NCBI GenBank assembly: GCA_947503965.1
Contig: CANNFU010000005.1
Span: 248,001 to 312,000, forward strand
Direction: 5' to 3'
DNA: 64,000 bases
DNA from: an uncultured Paracoccaceae bacterium
GTDB taxonomy: Bacteria > Pseudomonadota > Alphaproteobacteria > Rhodobacterales > Rhodobacteraceae
The notes beneath the pieces are model-generated. The model searched no databases. It saw nothing but the letters and a program-made list of their open reading frames with translations, and was not told where the DNA came from. How positions within the stretch are numbered: the stretch's first letter is position 1; each line of letters starts with the position of its first letter. The position numbers were made by a program, and so were the translations under genes. Shown here piece after piece: positions 40,493 to 48,689 of the stretch.

Positions 40493-41701
40493 CTATGCAT
40501 CACCGGGCCGTTTGATCTTGGTCGTCAGCCAAAGCGCGACACCTGACGCAATCAACACGCCAATCGCCATGGGCAGCGGTGTGCCGTCAAACATCAGGGC
40601 AAGCGGGGCGGCAACCAGAACGCCGCCAATCGTTGCAACAGCAGCAATGACAGACGCGGCCAGACCTGCGATATGCCCCATCTCTTCCATCGCCAGCGCA
40701 TTCAGATTGCCGATAGTCAGGCCTGCCTGAAAGAAATTGCCGGTCACCCAAACAACATAAGTGCCAAACGCCAGCCAATACGGGCCATCCGCTGCGGTGA
40801 TCATGATCATCAACAGCGTCACTGCGATCTGCACCATGAACATCGCCTTGATAATCGCACGCATTCCTAAACGGACCACAATCCGCGCGTTCAATACACT
40901 GGCCGAGGCCGCGACAATTGCGATCCCACCGAACCACAAATGAAAGACGTCACCCTGGCCGAATGTGATGTCGAACACCTGCTGGGTTGATGAAAGGACC
41001 GTGAACAGCATCCCGAATGTCAGCGTCTGTACGAAAATGGACAGCCGCGCAGTGTCATGGGCGAACATCTCTTTCGTGGCGCTGGCAAGGGCGGCGGCGC
41101 TGAGCGGGCGGCGGTTTTCGGGGCGCAGGGTTTCGGGCTGTCGGACCATCAGCCACAATAGCGAAGTGATCGAGAACAGCATGAAGGCCGCAAAGATCGC
41201 GCGCCAGCCAAAGCCAAGGATAATGTAATGACCTATCGTCGGTGCCAGCGCCGGGACAAGCGCAAAGACTACCATGACGAAGGACAAGATGCGCGCCATG
41301 TCAGGGCCGCCATAAAGGTCGCGGATCAACGCCATGGCAACCACCCGTGGACCCGCCGCGCCAAGACCCTGCACCACACGAGCAGCCAACATGACCTCCA
41401 GTGTTGATGATGCCCAGGCCACCGCACAGGCCGCCACATAGACGATGGCCCCGCCGACCATCACCGGTTTACGTCCAAAGGCGTCCGACAATGGCCCGGT
41501 AAAGAACGTGCCAACACCCATGCCCAAAACAAAACTGGTGATGATCAGTTGCGCATTGTTCAGATTATCTGGTGACAACGCCTGTCCGATCTCGGGCAGG
41601 GCGGGCAGCATGGCATCAATGGAAAACGCCACCGTGGCCGCGACCATCGCCATCAGCGCGATAAATTCGGTCTGTGGCAGGCGCTTGGTCGGCGGCGTCA
41701 T
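40493..41701 (-). CDS. Bcr/CflA-type MFS drug-efflux transporter
   Basis: 402 residues, 12 predicted membrane helices. The MFS signature DAFGRKPVMVGG lies between TM2 and TM3, and VQGLGAAGPRVVAMALIRD is the Bcr/CflA-type TM4-5 motif. These are proton-driven exporters of bicyclomycin, chloramphenicol-like or other compounds; the substrate here is unknown. The ATG at 41701 overlaps the stop of the DsbA-like gene (ATGA). Convergent with mfd, 9 bp away. Confidence 0.92.
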   Translation of the reverse strand: MTPPTKRLPQTEFIALMAMVAATVAFSIDAMLPALPEIGQALSPDNLNNAQLIITSFVLGMGVGTFFTGPLSDAFGRKPVMVGGAIVYVAACAVAWASSTLEVMLAARVVQGLGAAGPRVVAMALIRDLYGGPDMARILSFVMVVFALVPALAPTIGHYIILGFGWRAIFAAFMLFSITSLLWLMVRQPETLRPENRRPLSAAALASATKEMFAHDTARLSIFVQTLTFGMLFTVLSSTQQVFDITFGQGDVFHLWFGGIAIVAASASVLNARIVVRLGMRAIIKAMFMVQIAVTLLMIMITAADGPYWLAFGTYVVWVTGNFFQAGLTIGNLNALAMEEMGHIAGLAASVIAAVATIGGVLVAAPLALMFDGTPLPMAIGVLIASGVALWLTTKIKRPGDA

Positions 41702-42342
41702 TCCGCCGCCGCGATTTGATCCATGATTTCCTTGATCGTATTGACCCACATCTCGGCTGGCTGCGCACCGGGCACGGCGTGCTTGTTCGCCACGATAAAG
41801 GTCGGAACCGAGCTGACGCCCATCTCACGGCTATGCTTGTCACGGGCGCGGATGTCATCCGTATCTGAATCAGAGGCAAGCAGCTTCGTCACCATCGCGG
41901 CGTCCATTTCTGCCGTGTCGGCGATGTCGGCCAACACCTCATGATCGCCGATATCGCGCCCATCGACAAAATACGCCTTGAACAACAGATCCACCACGTA
42001 GGACTGGCGCTGTTCGATCCCGGCCCAATGGATCAGACGGTGCGCATCAATGGTGTTCGGGGTCACCTTCATCGCGTCAAAATTGATCTTGGCACCGGAT
42101 TTTTCGGCATGTTCCACGACAGGCGCATAGGCTTTGACCGCTCCTTCCTTGCCGCCAAATTTCCCTTCAAGATATGTTTTGCGGTCCATGCCACCGGCGG
42201 GCATGTCCGGGTTCAATTGAAACGGATGCCATTCGATCGTGAACGGGTGATCGGGGATTTCGGTCAGCGCCTTGTCCAGATTGGTTTTGCCGATGTAGCA
42301 CCAAGGGCAGATCGGGTCAGAGATGATATCAAGTTTGACCAT
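41698..42342 (-). CDS. DsbA-family oxidoreductase (FrnE-like)
   Basis: 214 residues of the thioredoxin-fold DsbA/FrnE group, active site CPWC within SDPICPWCYIGK near residue 12, with the cis-proline region VSSVPTFIVANKHAVPGAQP. There is no signal peptide, so it acts in the cytoplasm, as FrnE-type proteins and related isomerases do. The ATG at 42342 (MVKLDIISD) lies 14 bp inside the end of the acyl-CoA synthetase gene. Its cytoplasmic partner is unknown. Confidence 0.92.
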   Translation of the reverse strand: MVKLDIISDPICPWCYIGKTNLDKALTEIPDHPFTIEWHPFQLNPDMPAGGMDRKTYLEGKFGGKEGAVKAYAPVVEHAEKSGAKINFDAMKVTPNTIDAHRLIHWAGIEQRQSYVVDLLFKAYFVDGRDIGDHEVLADIADTAEMDAAMVTKLLASDSDTDDIRARDKHSREMGVSSVPTFIVANKHAVPGAQPAEMWVNTIKEIMDQIAAAE

Positions 42343-43843
42343 GTGCGGTCTCCCATTCTTGGCGCAACGCGCGGCGGAGCAGTTTGTTATTCGCCCCGCG
42401 CGGCAGGGCATCTTTCGCGATATAGATACGCGGGCATTTATAGGCAGCAAGGCGTGCGCCCATGAAATCGCGCAGCTCCCCTTCGTCTATCACGTCTGAC
42501 GTGACATAAAAGGCCGCAATCAGGCTGGTATCTGCGCGGATTTGCACAGCACAGGCTGCAGCCTCTGTGATCATCGGATGCGTGGTTAGGGCATCCTCAA
42601 CCTCAACCGGGCTGACGCGGTACCCACCGGCATTCATCATGTCATCTGTGCGGCCGACATAGGTGATCGCACCATCATCGTGCATGATCCCGACATCGCC
42701 GGTCAGGAACCAATCGTCCTGAAAACGCCGCGCGGTTTCGTCGGCGGCGTCAAGATAGCCCAGCATCAGGCCGGGATCGCTGCGATGAATGGCAATGGTG
42801 CCGGGTGTGCCACGTGGCACAGGGCCTTTCGCCCCCATCATCGCGACCCTTCGGCCCGGCTGGGCAAAGCCCGAACTGCCATCGGGGGCCGGATTGGTTG
42901 GCGCGCCCGAGATAAAGGTCGAACATTCCGACATCCCGAATGCCTCATGAATGGTGGTCCCGGTCATGTCCTGCCACTGCGCCCGCAATGTCGTGGACAG
43001 CTTTTCACCTGCAGACAGCCCATGCCGCAAGGCGGGCAGTGCAGGCAGGCTGGTCCGCAAGAGCCGGCGATAGAAACCCGGTGCCGCCGCAAAAAGCGTG
43101 GCGCGTTCCAGTGCCAGAAGACCACCCAGATCCTCAATCGCGGTGCCCTCAGACGGGATCAACGCCGTCGCACCTACCGACCACGGGTCCATCAAGCCTG
43201 TCCCAAGCGTGTAGGTCCAATTGAATGCCCCCGCATGCATCAGCCGGTCTGCGTCGGTCAGCCCATACCAGCCGTCCCACATCATCTGCCGGGCCCAGAT
43301 CGCGCGATGCGCATGGACAACCGCACGCGGCTGACCTGAGGTCCCGGATGTGAACACGATATAGGCGGGACGATCCGGATCACCCATGGCATAGTCAGCG
43401 GGCGGCAGAGTCCAGAAATCACGCAATCCGGCTGCATCGAATATCGCCCCGGGGGCGTCTGCCATGCCGGATGCTTGAATAGTCATTGCCGGATTGATCG
43501 CGTTGCTGATCTTGCTGACCTCGGGGGCGGTCAATTGTGCCGAGATGGGGACGGGAATGATACCAGCGGCAATCGCACCCAAATATGTGATTGGAAATTC
43601 AGGCGTATTGCCGAGCTGCATCAGCGCGCGATCACCCGGTCGCAATCCGTATTCACGCAGCCCCGTCGCGGTGCCGAGGACAGCGGATTTGATCTGTGCG
43701 TACTGAAAGCTCTCTGCTTGCGCACCGACGATCCGTAATGCGGTTTTATCCGCCAACCGGTCAGCATGGGCAAGCACATGCGCGGCCATATTGAATGATG
43801 CAGGCGCGGGCGGAAATGGCGTTGGATCAGTGACAGAGCGCAT
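42329..43843 (-). CDS. Acyl-CoA synthetase / AMP-dependent ligase
   Basis: 504 residues of the ANL superfamily. The P-loop-like A3 motif reads YIVFTSGTSGQPRAVVHAHR, the A5 region HEAFGMSECS, the A7/A8 region DDWFLTGDVG and GRTDDMMNAGGYRVSP, and the A10 lysine is in GANNKLLRR. It resembles benzoate-, acetate- or medium-chain acyl ligases of Roseobacters; the acid is not predictable with certainty. Coupled by overlap to the DsbA-like and transporter genes and divergent from an XRE-cupin regulator. Confidence 0.9.
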   Translation of the reverse strand: MRSVTDPTPFPPAPASFNMAAHVLAHADRLADKTALRIVGAQAESFQYAQIKSAVLGTATGLREYGLRPGDRALMQLGNTPEFPITYLGAIAAGIIPVPISAQLTAPEVSKISNAINPAMTIQASGMADAPGAIFDAAGLRDFWTLPPADYAMGDPDRPAYIVFTSGTSGQPRAVVHAHRAIWARQMMWDGWYGLTDADRLMHAGAFNWTYTLGTGLMDPWSVGATALIPSEGTAIEDLGGLLALERATLFAAAPGFYRRLLRTSLPALPALRHGLSAGEKLSTTLRAQWQDMTGTTIHEAFGMSECSTFISGAPTNPAPDGSSGFAQPGRRVAMMGAKGPVPRGTPGTIAIHRSDPGLMLGYLDAADETARRFQDDWFLTGDVGIMHDDGAITYVGRTDDMMNAGGYRVSPVEVEDALTTHPMITEAAACAVQIRADTSLIAAFYVTSDVIDEGELRDFMGARLAAYKCPRIYIAKDALPRGANNKLLRRALRQEWETAHGQT

Positions 43844-43907
43844 ATGCCCCGGCTACGCCGCCACTGGCCGAGTTGCAAGATCGCGGGCGCGCGCTTATGA
43901 CAGCGAT

Positions 43908-44531
43908 ATGTCTGATGTCGAGCCAAAGAACCTGATCCGCATCGCCCATGAACATGGGGACAATGCTGTCGCGCAGCCGCTTGATCTGGGTGCGCGTGTA
44001 CGTGAATTGCGCAAGGCACGCGACTGGACGCTGGAACAGGCGGCCCAGCAGGCGGGGTTGGCGCGCTCAACCCTGTCCAAGATCGAAAATGGGCAGATGT
44101 CGCCCACTTACGATGCGCTGAAAAAGCTGGCTGTCGGCTTGGAAATCTCGGTCCCGCAACTGTTCACACCTCCATCGAAGGGGCAGGTGAACGGGCGGAT
44201 GGCGGTGACGCGGACGGGTGAGGCGACCCAGCAGTTAACGACGACTTATGAGCATGACTTACTGGCAAACGCGCTGACGGCAAAGAAAATGCTGCCCTAT
44301 CGCGCGCGTGTGCGTGCCCGTGACATGGCGGATTTCGATGGTTGGGTGCGTCATGACGGTGAAGAATTTCTATATGTGCTGACGGGCCAGGTTCGCCTTT
44401 ACACCGAGTTTTATGAACCGGTGGAGTTGAGGCGCGGTGAAAGCGCCTATTATGACGCGAGTATGGGTCATAACGTGATTTCCGTCAGTCAAGAGGACGC
44501 GACCATTTTATGGGTCACGTCCCTGTCCTGA
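43908..44531 (+). CDS. XRE-family regulator with C-terminal cupin domain
   Basis: 207 residues: a helix-turn-helix (about 25-80; LEQAAQQAGLARSTLSKIENGQ) and a cupin sensor domain (about 125-200; DGEEFLYVLTGQVRLYTE, GHNVISVS). Such proteins often control amine, amino acid or acyl-compound metabolism genes beside them, so the divergent acyl-CoA synthetase gene is the likely target. The ATG at 43908 is chosen because longer starts add an unconserved tail overlapping the divergent gene. Confidence 0.9.
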   Translation: MSDVEPKNLIRIAHEHGDNAVAQPLDLGARVRELRKARDWTLEQAAQQAGLARSTLSKIENGQMSPTYDALKKLAVGLEISVPQLFTPPSKGQVNGRMAVTRTGEATQQLTTTYEHDLLANALTAKKMLPYRARVRARDMADFDGWVRHDGEEFLYVLTGQVRLYTEFYEPVELRRGESAYYDASMGHNVISVSQEDATILWVTSLS

Positions 44532-44558
44532 CGGGGATTGAATTTTCGGAAATGCGGT

Positions 44559-44906
44559 TCAGCTTGCGCGCGCGAGCGGTGGTTCTGGCGTGTTGTCATC
44601 GCCGAAGTGCTTGTCATCGTTTGATGGCACCTCGCCCGCAGGAATGTTCTGGGCCGAGGCCGCGATCCGGGCGTTGTCCCGTGTTGGGTCCATGACGGCA
44701 TCTGCGGGCTCTTCACCCATCAGCCAGTCCGCCAGTTCCATTTGCGCGCCGACAGGGTCCTCACCCTTGGTGGCAGAGAGATAGTTCAGGAAGCGATCCT
44801 GATCGCCGTCAATCGCCAGCACATCGTTTTCTTCCATCATGGGCCAGCGGGTCAGGATCCGGGGGGTGAAAGCGGCCCAGTTTCGGGCGACGTCATTCCA
44901 TTGTAT
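44559..44906 (-). CDS. CsbD-like stress protein, apparent AUA start
   Basis: The conserved N-terminal half of CsbD-like proteins (Trp at intervals, then I-x-G-x-x-D) is visible: WNDVARNWAAFTPRILTRW, then VLAIDGDQDRFLNYLSATKG. The N-terminal part lies upstream of the first ATG (44840) in an open frame that runs back to an ATA at 44906-44904 preceded by AGGAG at ideal spacing; no ATG, GTG or TTG is available before the conserved part. A conservative annotation would start at 44840 and give 93 residues with no ribosome-binding site. The acidic C-terminus is variable. It lies 48 bp downstream of the aquaporin gene. CsbD proteins are general-stress induced; the function is unknown. Confidence 0.65.
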   Translation of the reverse strand: MQWNDVARNWAAFTPRILTRWPMMEENDVLAIDGDQDRFLNYLSATKGEDPVGAQMELADWLMGEEPADAVMDPTRDNARIAASAQNIPAGEVPSNDDKHFGDDNTPEPPLARAS

Positions 44907-44954
44907 GGTGTTCTCCTGTCTGTTGCTTAACGGGACAACACGACGTGCGCTGGT

Positions 44955-45605
44955 TTAGTTCCGGAAAAGCCGGGGCAGGATCAGGGCGGCGACGCCGACA
45001 CCGACGACCTGCATGGCGATAAACATCGGGATATGGGCGGGGTTGATGCCTGCAAATGTGTCGCTGAAGCCACGCGCGATGGTGACGGCGGGATTGGCAA
45101 AGCTGGTAGATGACGTGAACCAATATGCCCCGGTGATGTAAAGCGCCACAAGCGTCGGTACGGCATCGGGGCGGCTTTTGATGCCACCAAAGATGACAAA
45201 CAGCAGACCAAAGGTCGCCAGAACTTCCGAGAACCATTGCGATACGCCTGTCCGGTCCGTGGTCGACGTTTGCAAGATCGCCAGGTCGAACATCATATGC
45301 GCCGCCCAAACACCCAATATACCGCCGATGATCTGCACAGCCACATAGCCGCCTGCCTGTTTCGGTGTGATTTCACGCCGGATCAGGATGGCGAGTGTGA
45401 CAGCGGGGTTGAAATGCGCGCCAGAGATCGGCCCTAGCGTTGTGATGATAAAATAGAGCGTGCAGCCAGTGGCGATGGCGTTGGCAAGAAGGGCGATGGC
45501 GACGTTGCCGTCCGCAAGTGCCGCCCCCATGATCCCAGAACCGACAACACCGATCAGCAGGAACGCGGTGCCGATACCTTCGGCAAGGAGTTTCTGGCTG
45601 CTCAT
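44955..45605 (-). CDS. AqpS-like aquaporin (MIP family), possible arsenite channel
   Basis: 216 residues with six membrane helices and both NPA loops (GAHFNPAVT and FANPAVT). The layout (GSGIMGAALADGNVAIALLANAIATG, GGILGVWAAHMMFDL) follows the AqpS/AqpZ-like channels found in arsenic operons of Rhizobiales and Roseobacters, where the channel lets arsenite out. Its start ATG at 45605 overlaps the stop of a broken arsC remnant (ATGA), which supports that context. Water or glycerol transport remains possible. Confidence 0.85.
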   Translation of the reverse strand: MSSQKLLAEGIGTAFLLIGVVGSGIMGAALADGNVAIALLANAIATGCTLYFIITTLGPISGAHFNPAVTLAILIRREITPKQAGGYVAVQIIGGILGVWAAHMMFDLAILQTSTTDRTGVSQWFSEVLATFGLLFVIFGGIKSRPDAVPTLVALYITGAYWFTSSTSFANPAVTIARGFSDTFAGINPAHIPMFIAMQVVGVGVAALILPRLFRN

Positions 45606-45742
45606 GCGCCGATCCGGTGCGGGGCCGCTTGGAGGCTTGCGGGTTTGCACGCAGTGATGCGTCCGTGGACGGGATACGACAGGATCGGCTCAATCAGGAT
45701 GGAACGGGCAGATTTACCGGTACATGGAACAAGCATATTCAT
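45602..45742 (-). pseudogene. Truncated arsC (arsenate reductase, LMW-PTPase type) remnant
   Basis: From an ATG at 45742 the frame gives 46 residues: NMLVPCTGKSARSILIEPI and then HGRITA. This matches the N-terminus of thioredoxin-linked ArsC/low-molecular-weight phosphatases, including the catalytic loop C-x5-R (CTGKSAR), where intact enzymes usually have CTGNSAR. After about 32 residues similarity stops (CKPASLQAAP) and a TGA follows at 45602, so roughly two thirds of the enzyme are gone. The stop overlaps the aquaporin start. It is best read as a decayed arsC of a former arsenic operon; a functional 46-residue leader peptide is the alternative. Confidence 0.7.
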
Positions 45743-45755
45743 GACAGCCTTTGGT

Positions 45756-45811
45756 CTTTCGGCCCCGCCTATGGGTCAATTGTAAAAGTCCTGTGACAGC
45801 GGGGCCGAAAG
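45756..45811. repeat. 13-bp perfect inverted repeat after solute-binding protein gene
   Basis: CTTTCGGCCCCGC (45756-45768) and GCGGGGCCGAAAG (45799-45811) pair perfectly with a 30-base loop. The repeat starts 1 bp past the solute-binding-protein stop on the minus strand and ends 13 bp before the arsC remnant. There is no T-tract, so it may be an mRNA 3' stabiliser or the scar of a deletion. Confidence 0.6.
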
Positions 45812-45812
45812 A

Positions 45813-47627
45813 TTATTCCTCGTACCACCAGACGTCAGGCTGCCAGCCGGGCCAGTCGCCGAAGATCGGGATATACTCGGGGTGCTTCAACTCTTTGGCA
45901 TGGGCTAATCGACTGATATTCCACTGATAGATCGGAATAACGTAGCGCCCTGCAGTCAGCACGCGATCAAGCGCCTTGACCGCCGCAACAAAGTCATCCT
46001 GACTTTCCGAGGTCAAAAGCCGCCCGATCATTGCATCCACCGCCGGGGATTTCACGCCCATCAGATTGCGACCGCCAATTTGATCTGCGTCTTCAGTGCC
46101 GAAATAGTTGTACTGCTCGTTGCCCGGCGACAGCGATACGCCGCGCCGGTAATAGACCATATCAAATTCATACGCATCGCTGCGTTCCTTGAACTGGGCG
46201 CTGTCTGCGACGGTAATGGTCGGCGTGATCCCGATCCGCCCAAGGCTTTCGGCATACATGTCGATAATGGTCTGAAACTCTGACCCGCCCTGATCCAGCA
46301 GGATCTCCAGAGGGAAGGGCTGACCGGCCTCGTTTTTCAAGGCACCATCCTGAATGGTCCAACCGGCGGCTTCCATCTGGTCAAGGGCGGCACGAATGCC
46401 GGCGCGGTTACGCTCGGACCCATCACTGACCGGCAGGCTGTATCCGGCCAATGCGTCGGGTGGCAGGTCATCGGCAAAGGGTGCGAGAAACTCTGCCACG
46501 CGCCCCTCGGCGGGGCCATCGGACATCGCAAGGGGTGAGTTCGACCAGTAAGAGGTGATGCGCGGCTGCGCCGATCCGGTCATCGCCTCATTTATGAATT
46601 CAAAGTTGAACGCATGGATCAGCGCATCGCGCACACGCCAGTCGGCCAGATGGTCGCGCCGCGTGTTCATTGCAAAACCGGTCATACCGGATGGGCGCTG
46701 ATGGGGGATGACCTCTTTGACGATATCGCCGGCTGCGACAGCGGGAAAGTCATAGCGCGTGTCCCAGCGCACAACGTTGAATTCGCGGGTCGCGTTAACC
46801 TCGCCGACCTTGAATGCTTCGAACGCGGCGGTTTCATCGCCGAAGAATTCCAACCGCACCTCGTCGATATTGTTGGTGCCGCGCCGAAAAGGAACATCCT
46901 TGCCCCAATAATCGGGGTTGCGGCGGAGCGACACGAAACGCCCCGGCTCAAAATCATCGATGACATAGGGGGCCGAGGTGATCGGGACGATTTCGGTCGT
47001 GCTTTCGGCGAAATCGACGCCGTCCCATTGTGCCTTTTTCAGGATCGGGCGCAGGCCTGCGAGCAAAGCCAATTCCCGGTCTTCGGTGTTGAAATTGATC
47101 CGGATGGAGCGTTCGCCGGTCTGTTCCATGCTCTCAACCTTGGACCAGAACCCAAGGTAGCGCGGATGCCCGACCGTGCCGAGCGTTTCGTAAGACCACA
47201 TCACGTCCTCGATCGTCACCGGGCTGCCATCCGAGAACGCCGCACCTTCGCGCAGAGTGAATTCGACCCATTCACGATTCGGCCCTGTTTCGACCGATTC
47301 GGCCAGAACACCGTAAAGCGAGAACGGTTCGTCTAAACTCCGGCCCATGAAACTCTCACCCAGGAAGAACCGCAATTGCCAGGGCACTGACCCTTTGCGG
47401 ATGAACGGGTTCAGGCTGTCGAAACTGCCGACCTCGGCAGTGACGATCTGGCCGCCGGTCGGCGCATCCGGGTTGGCATAGGGCAAGGACACAAAATCCG
47501 GTGGCAGGGCAGGGTCCCCATACATAGCTATGCCATGCTGCGGTTCCGCAATTGCGGTTTGCCCCGCCAGACCGACCACAACCGCTATTGCAGCCCTGCG
47601 CGCGATTTTGCCGAAATCGATGCTCAT
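45813..47627 (-). CDS. Family 5 extracellular peptide-binding protein (YejA-like), orphan
   Basis: 604 residues: signal peptide (RRAAIAVVVGLAGQTAIA, cleavage before EPQHG) and a family 5 solute-binding fold (SFDSLNPFI, WVEFTLREGAAFSDGSPVTIEDVMWSYE, FAMNTRRDHLADWRVRDALIHAF). It resembles YejA-type peptide/microcin C binding proteins. No permease or ATPase gene adjoins it, so it is an orphan or works with a distant transporter. The ATG at 47627 has AGGGG 8 bases upstream and is preferred to the one at 47654. Confidence 0.9.
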   Translation of the reverse strand: MSIDFGKIARRAAIAVVVGLAGQTAIAEPQHGIAMYGDPALPPDFVSLPYANPDAPTGGQIVTAEVGSFDSLNPFIRKGSVPWQLRFFLGESFMGRSLDEPFSLYGVLAESVETGPNREWVEFTLREGAAFSDGSPVTIEDVMWSYETLGTVGHPRYLGFWSKVESMEQTGERSIRINFNTEDRELALLAGLRPILKKAQWDGVDFAESTTEIVPITSAPYVIDDFEPGRFVSLRRNPDYWGKDVPFRRGTNNIDEVRLEFFGDETAAFEAFKVGEVNATREFNVVRWDTRYDFPAVAAGDIVKEVIPHQRPSGMTGFAMNTRRDHLADWRVRDALIHAFNFEFINEAMTGSAQPRITSYWSNSPLAMSDGPAEGRVAEFLAPFADDLPPDALAGYSLPVSDGSERNRAGIRAALDQMEAAGWTIQDGALKNEAGQPFPLEILLDQGGSEFQTIIDMYAESLGRIGITPTITVADSAQFKERSDAYEFDMVYYRRGVSLSPGNEQYNYFGTEDADQIGGRNLMGVKSPAVDAMIGRLLTSESQDDFVAAVKALDRVLTAGRYVIPIYQWNISRLAHAKELKHPEYIPIFGDWPGWQPDVWWYEE

Positions 47628-47705
47628 TTTTTGGTGCCCCTGCTGTTTGTTCATTTGTTACCATCGGATCGTAGAGAGGGATTTCAACCTTTTCAAACTT
47701 TTAGC

Positions 47706-47734
47706 TTGGACCCGCGCAAGTCATTGCTTATAAA
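47706..47734 (+). promoter_or_regulatory. Sigma-70-type promoter of a candidate small RNA
   Basis: TTGGAC (47706-47711), a 17-bp spacer, then TATAAA (47729-47734). A strong housekeeping-type promoter in a region without coding sequence on the plus strand, placing a start near 47741. Confidence 0.65.
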
Positions 47735-47740
47735 GATGTC

Positions 47741-47815
47741 ACTGCTCGATAGGTTTCTTGCCTGTATGAAACCTGCCTCAATAACTTTACGCCCGCCTTG
47801 TGCGGGCGTTTTTTT
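47741..47815 (+). ncRNA. Candidate trans-acting small RNA (about 75 nt)
   Basis: Downstream of the promoter comes a stem-loop AGGTTTC (47751-47757) / GAAACCT (47768-47774) with loop ttgcctgtat, an AU-rich single-stranded linker, then an intrinsic terminator (47790-47815). Promoter, one hairpin, linker and terminator form the standard layout of Hfq-type small RNAs. No open reading frame of note. It lies between the divergent solute-binding-protein gene and bdhA. I recognise no known family. Confidence 0.6.
47790..47815 (+). terminator. Intrinsic terminator of candidate small RNA
   Basis: CGCCCGC-cttgt-GCGGGCG (47790-47808) followed by seven T residues. No coding gene precedes it on the plus strand, since the nearest upstream gene is divergent, so it points to a non-coding transcript. 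Confidence 0.88.
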
Positions 47816-47897
47816 GTGGGCTCTCGGGAACGTCGGGTGGCTTTTGCAGTTGCAGCATATACACTGAGTCGCAACTGGGAAGAATCGGAGCCAAATC

Positions 47898-48671
47898 ATG
47901 TCACTTGCAGGAAAAACCGCCGTTATCACCGGATCAAATTCAGGGATCGGCCTTGGCGTTGCCCGTGAATTGGCGAAGGCGGGTGCCAATGTTGTGCTGA
48001 ATTCCTTTACCGACAACAAGGAAGATCACGCCTTGGCCGCAGAGATCGCTGATGTCACCGGGGTTGAGGCGAAATATGTGCAGGCGGACATGTCCAAGGC
48101 GGATGATTGCCGCCGCCTGATCGTGGCGGCTGGTGGCTGCGATATTCTGGTCAACAATGCGGGGGTCCAGCATGTCGCCCCGGTGCAAGAGTTCCCGACA
48201 GACAAATGGGACGCAATCATCGCCATTAACCTCAGTTCCGCGTTTCATACCATCGCAGCAGCCGTCACAGGGATGCGCGAAAAGGGCTATGGCCGGATCA
48301 TCAATATCGCTTCGGCCCACGGGCTGACCGCGTCGCCCTACAAATCGGCTTACGTCGCGGCGAAGCATGGGATCGTTGGTCTGACCAAAACCATCGGGTT
48401 AGAGACAGCCCGTGATCCGATCACCTGCAACGCCATCTGTCCGGGCTATGTGCTGACCCCGCTGGTCGAGGCGCAGATCCCCGACACGATGAAGGAATAC
48501 AACATGTCCCGCGAGGACGTGATCAAGAACGTCATGCTGGAACGCCAGCCATCAAAGGAATTCGCGACCGTTGAACAGCTAGGCGGCACAGCGGTCTATC
48601 TGTGTTCAGACGCGGCAGCACAGGTGACAGGCACCACAATCAGCGTTGATGGCGGCTGGACCGCACTCTGA
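47898..48671 (+). CDS. bdhA: D-3-hydroxybutyrate dehydrogenase
   Basis: 257 residues, short-chain dehydrogenase. The cofactor motif TGSNSGIGLG is at the N-terminus, NNAG near residue 88, catalytic Ser in NIASAHG, and the Tyr/Lys pair in SAYVAAKHG. The C-terminal region (VLERQPSKEF-like VMLERQPSKEFATVEQLGG) is characteristic of 3-hydroxybutyrate dehydrogenase, which oxidises the monomer released from polyhydroxybutyrate to acetoacetate using NAD+. It is 18 bp upstream of a patatin-like esterase, which may act in the same carbon-storage pathway. Confidence 0.94.
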   Translation: MSLAGKTAVITGSNSGIGLGVARELAKAGANVVLNSFTDNKEDHALAAEIADVTGVEAKYVQADMSKADDCRRLIVAAGGCDILVNNAGVQHVAPVQEFPTDKWDAIIAINLSSAFHTIAAAVTGMREKGYGRIINIASAHGLTASPYKSAYVAAKHGIVGLTKTIGLETARDPITCNAICPGYVLTPLVEAQIPDTMKEYNMSREDVIKNVMLERQPSKEFATVEQLGGTAVYLCSDAAAQVTGTTISVDGGWTAL

Positions 48672-48689
48672 CCCCGGAAAGGTCTGTCG

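Noticed and set aside
41674-42465. Plus-strand frames across the DsbA-like gene
   Set aside because: Shadows of the minus-strand gene, whose CPWC motif and length are intact.
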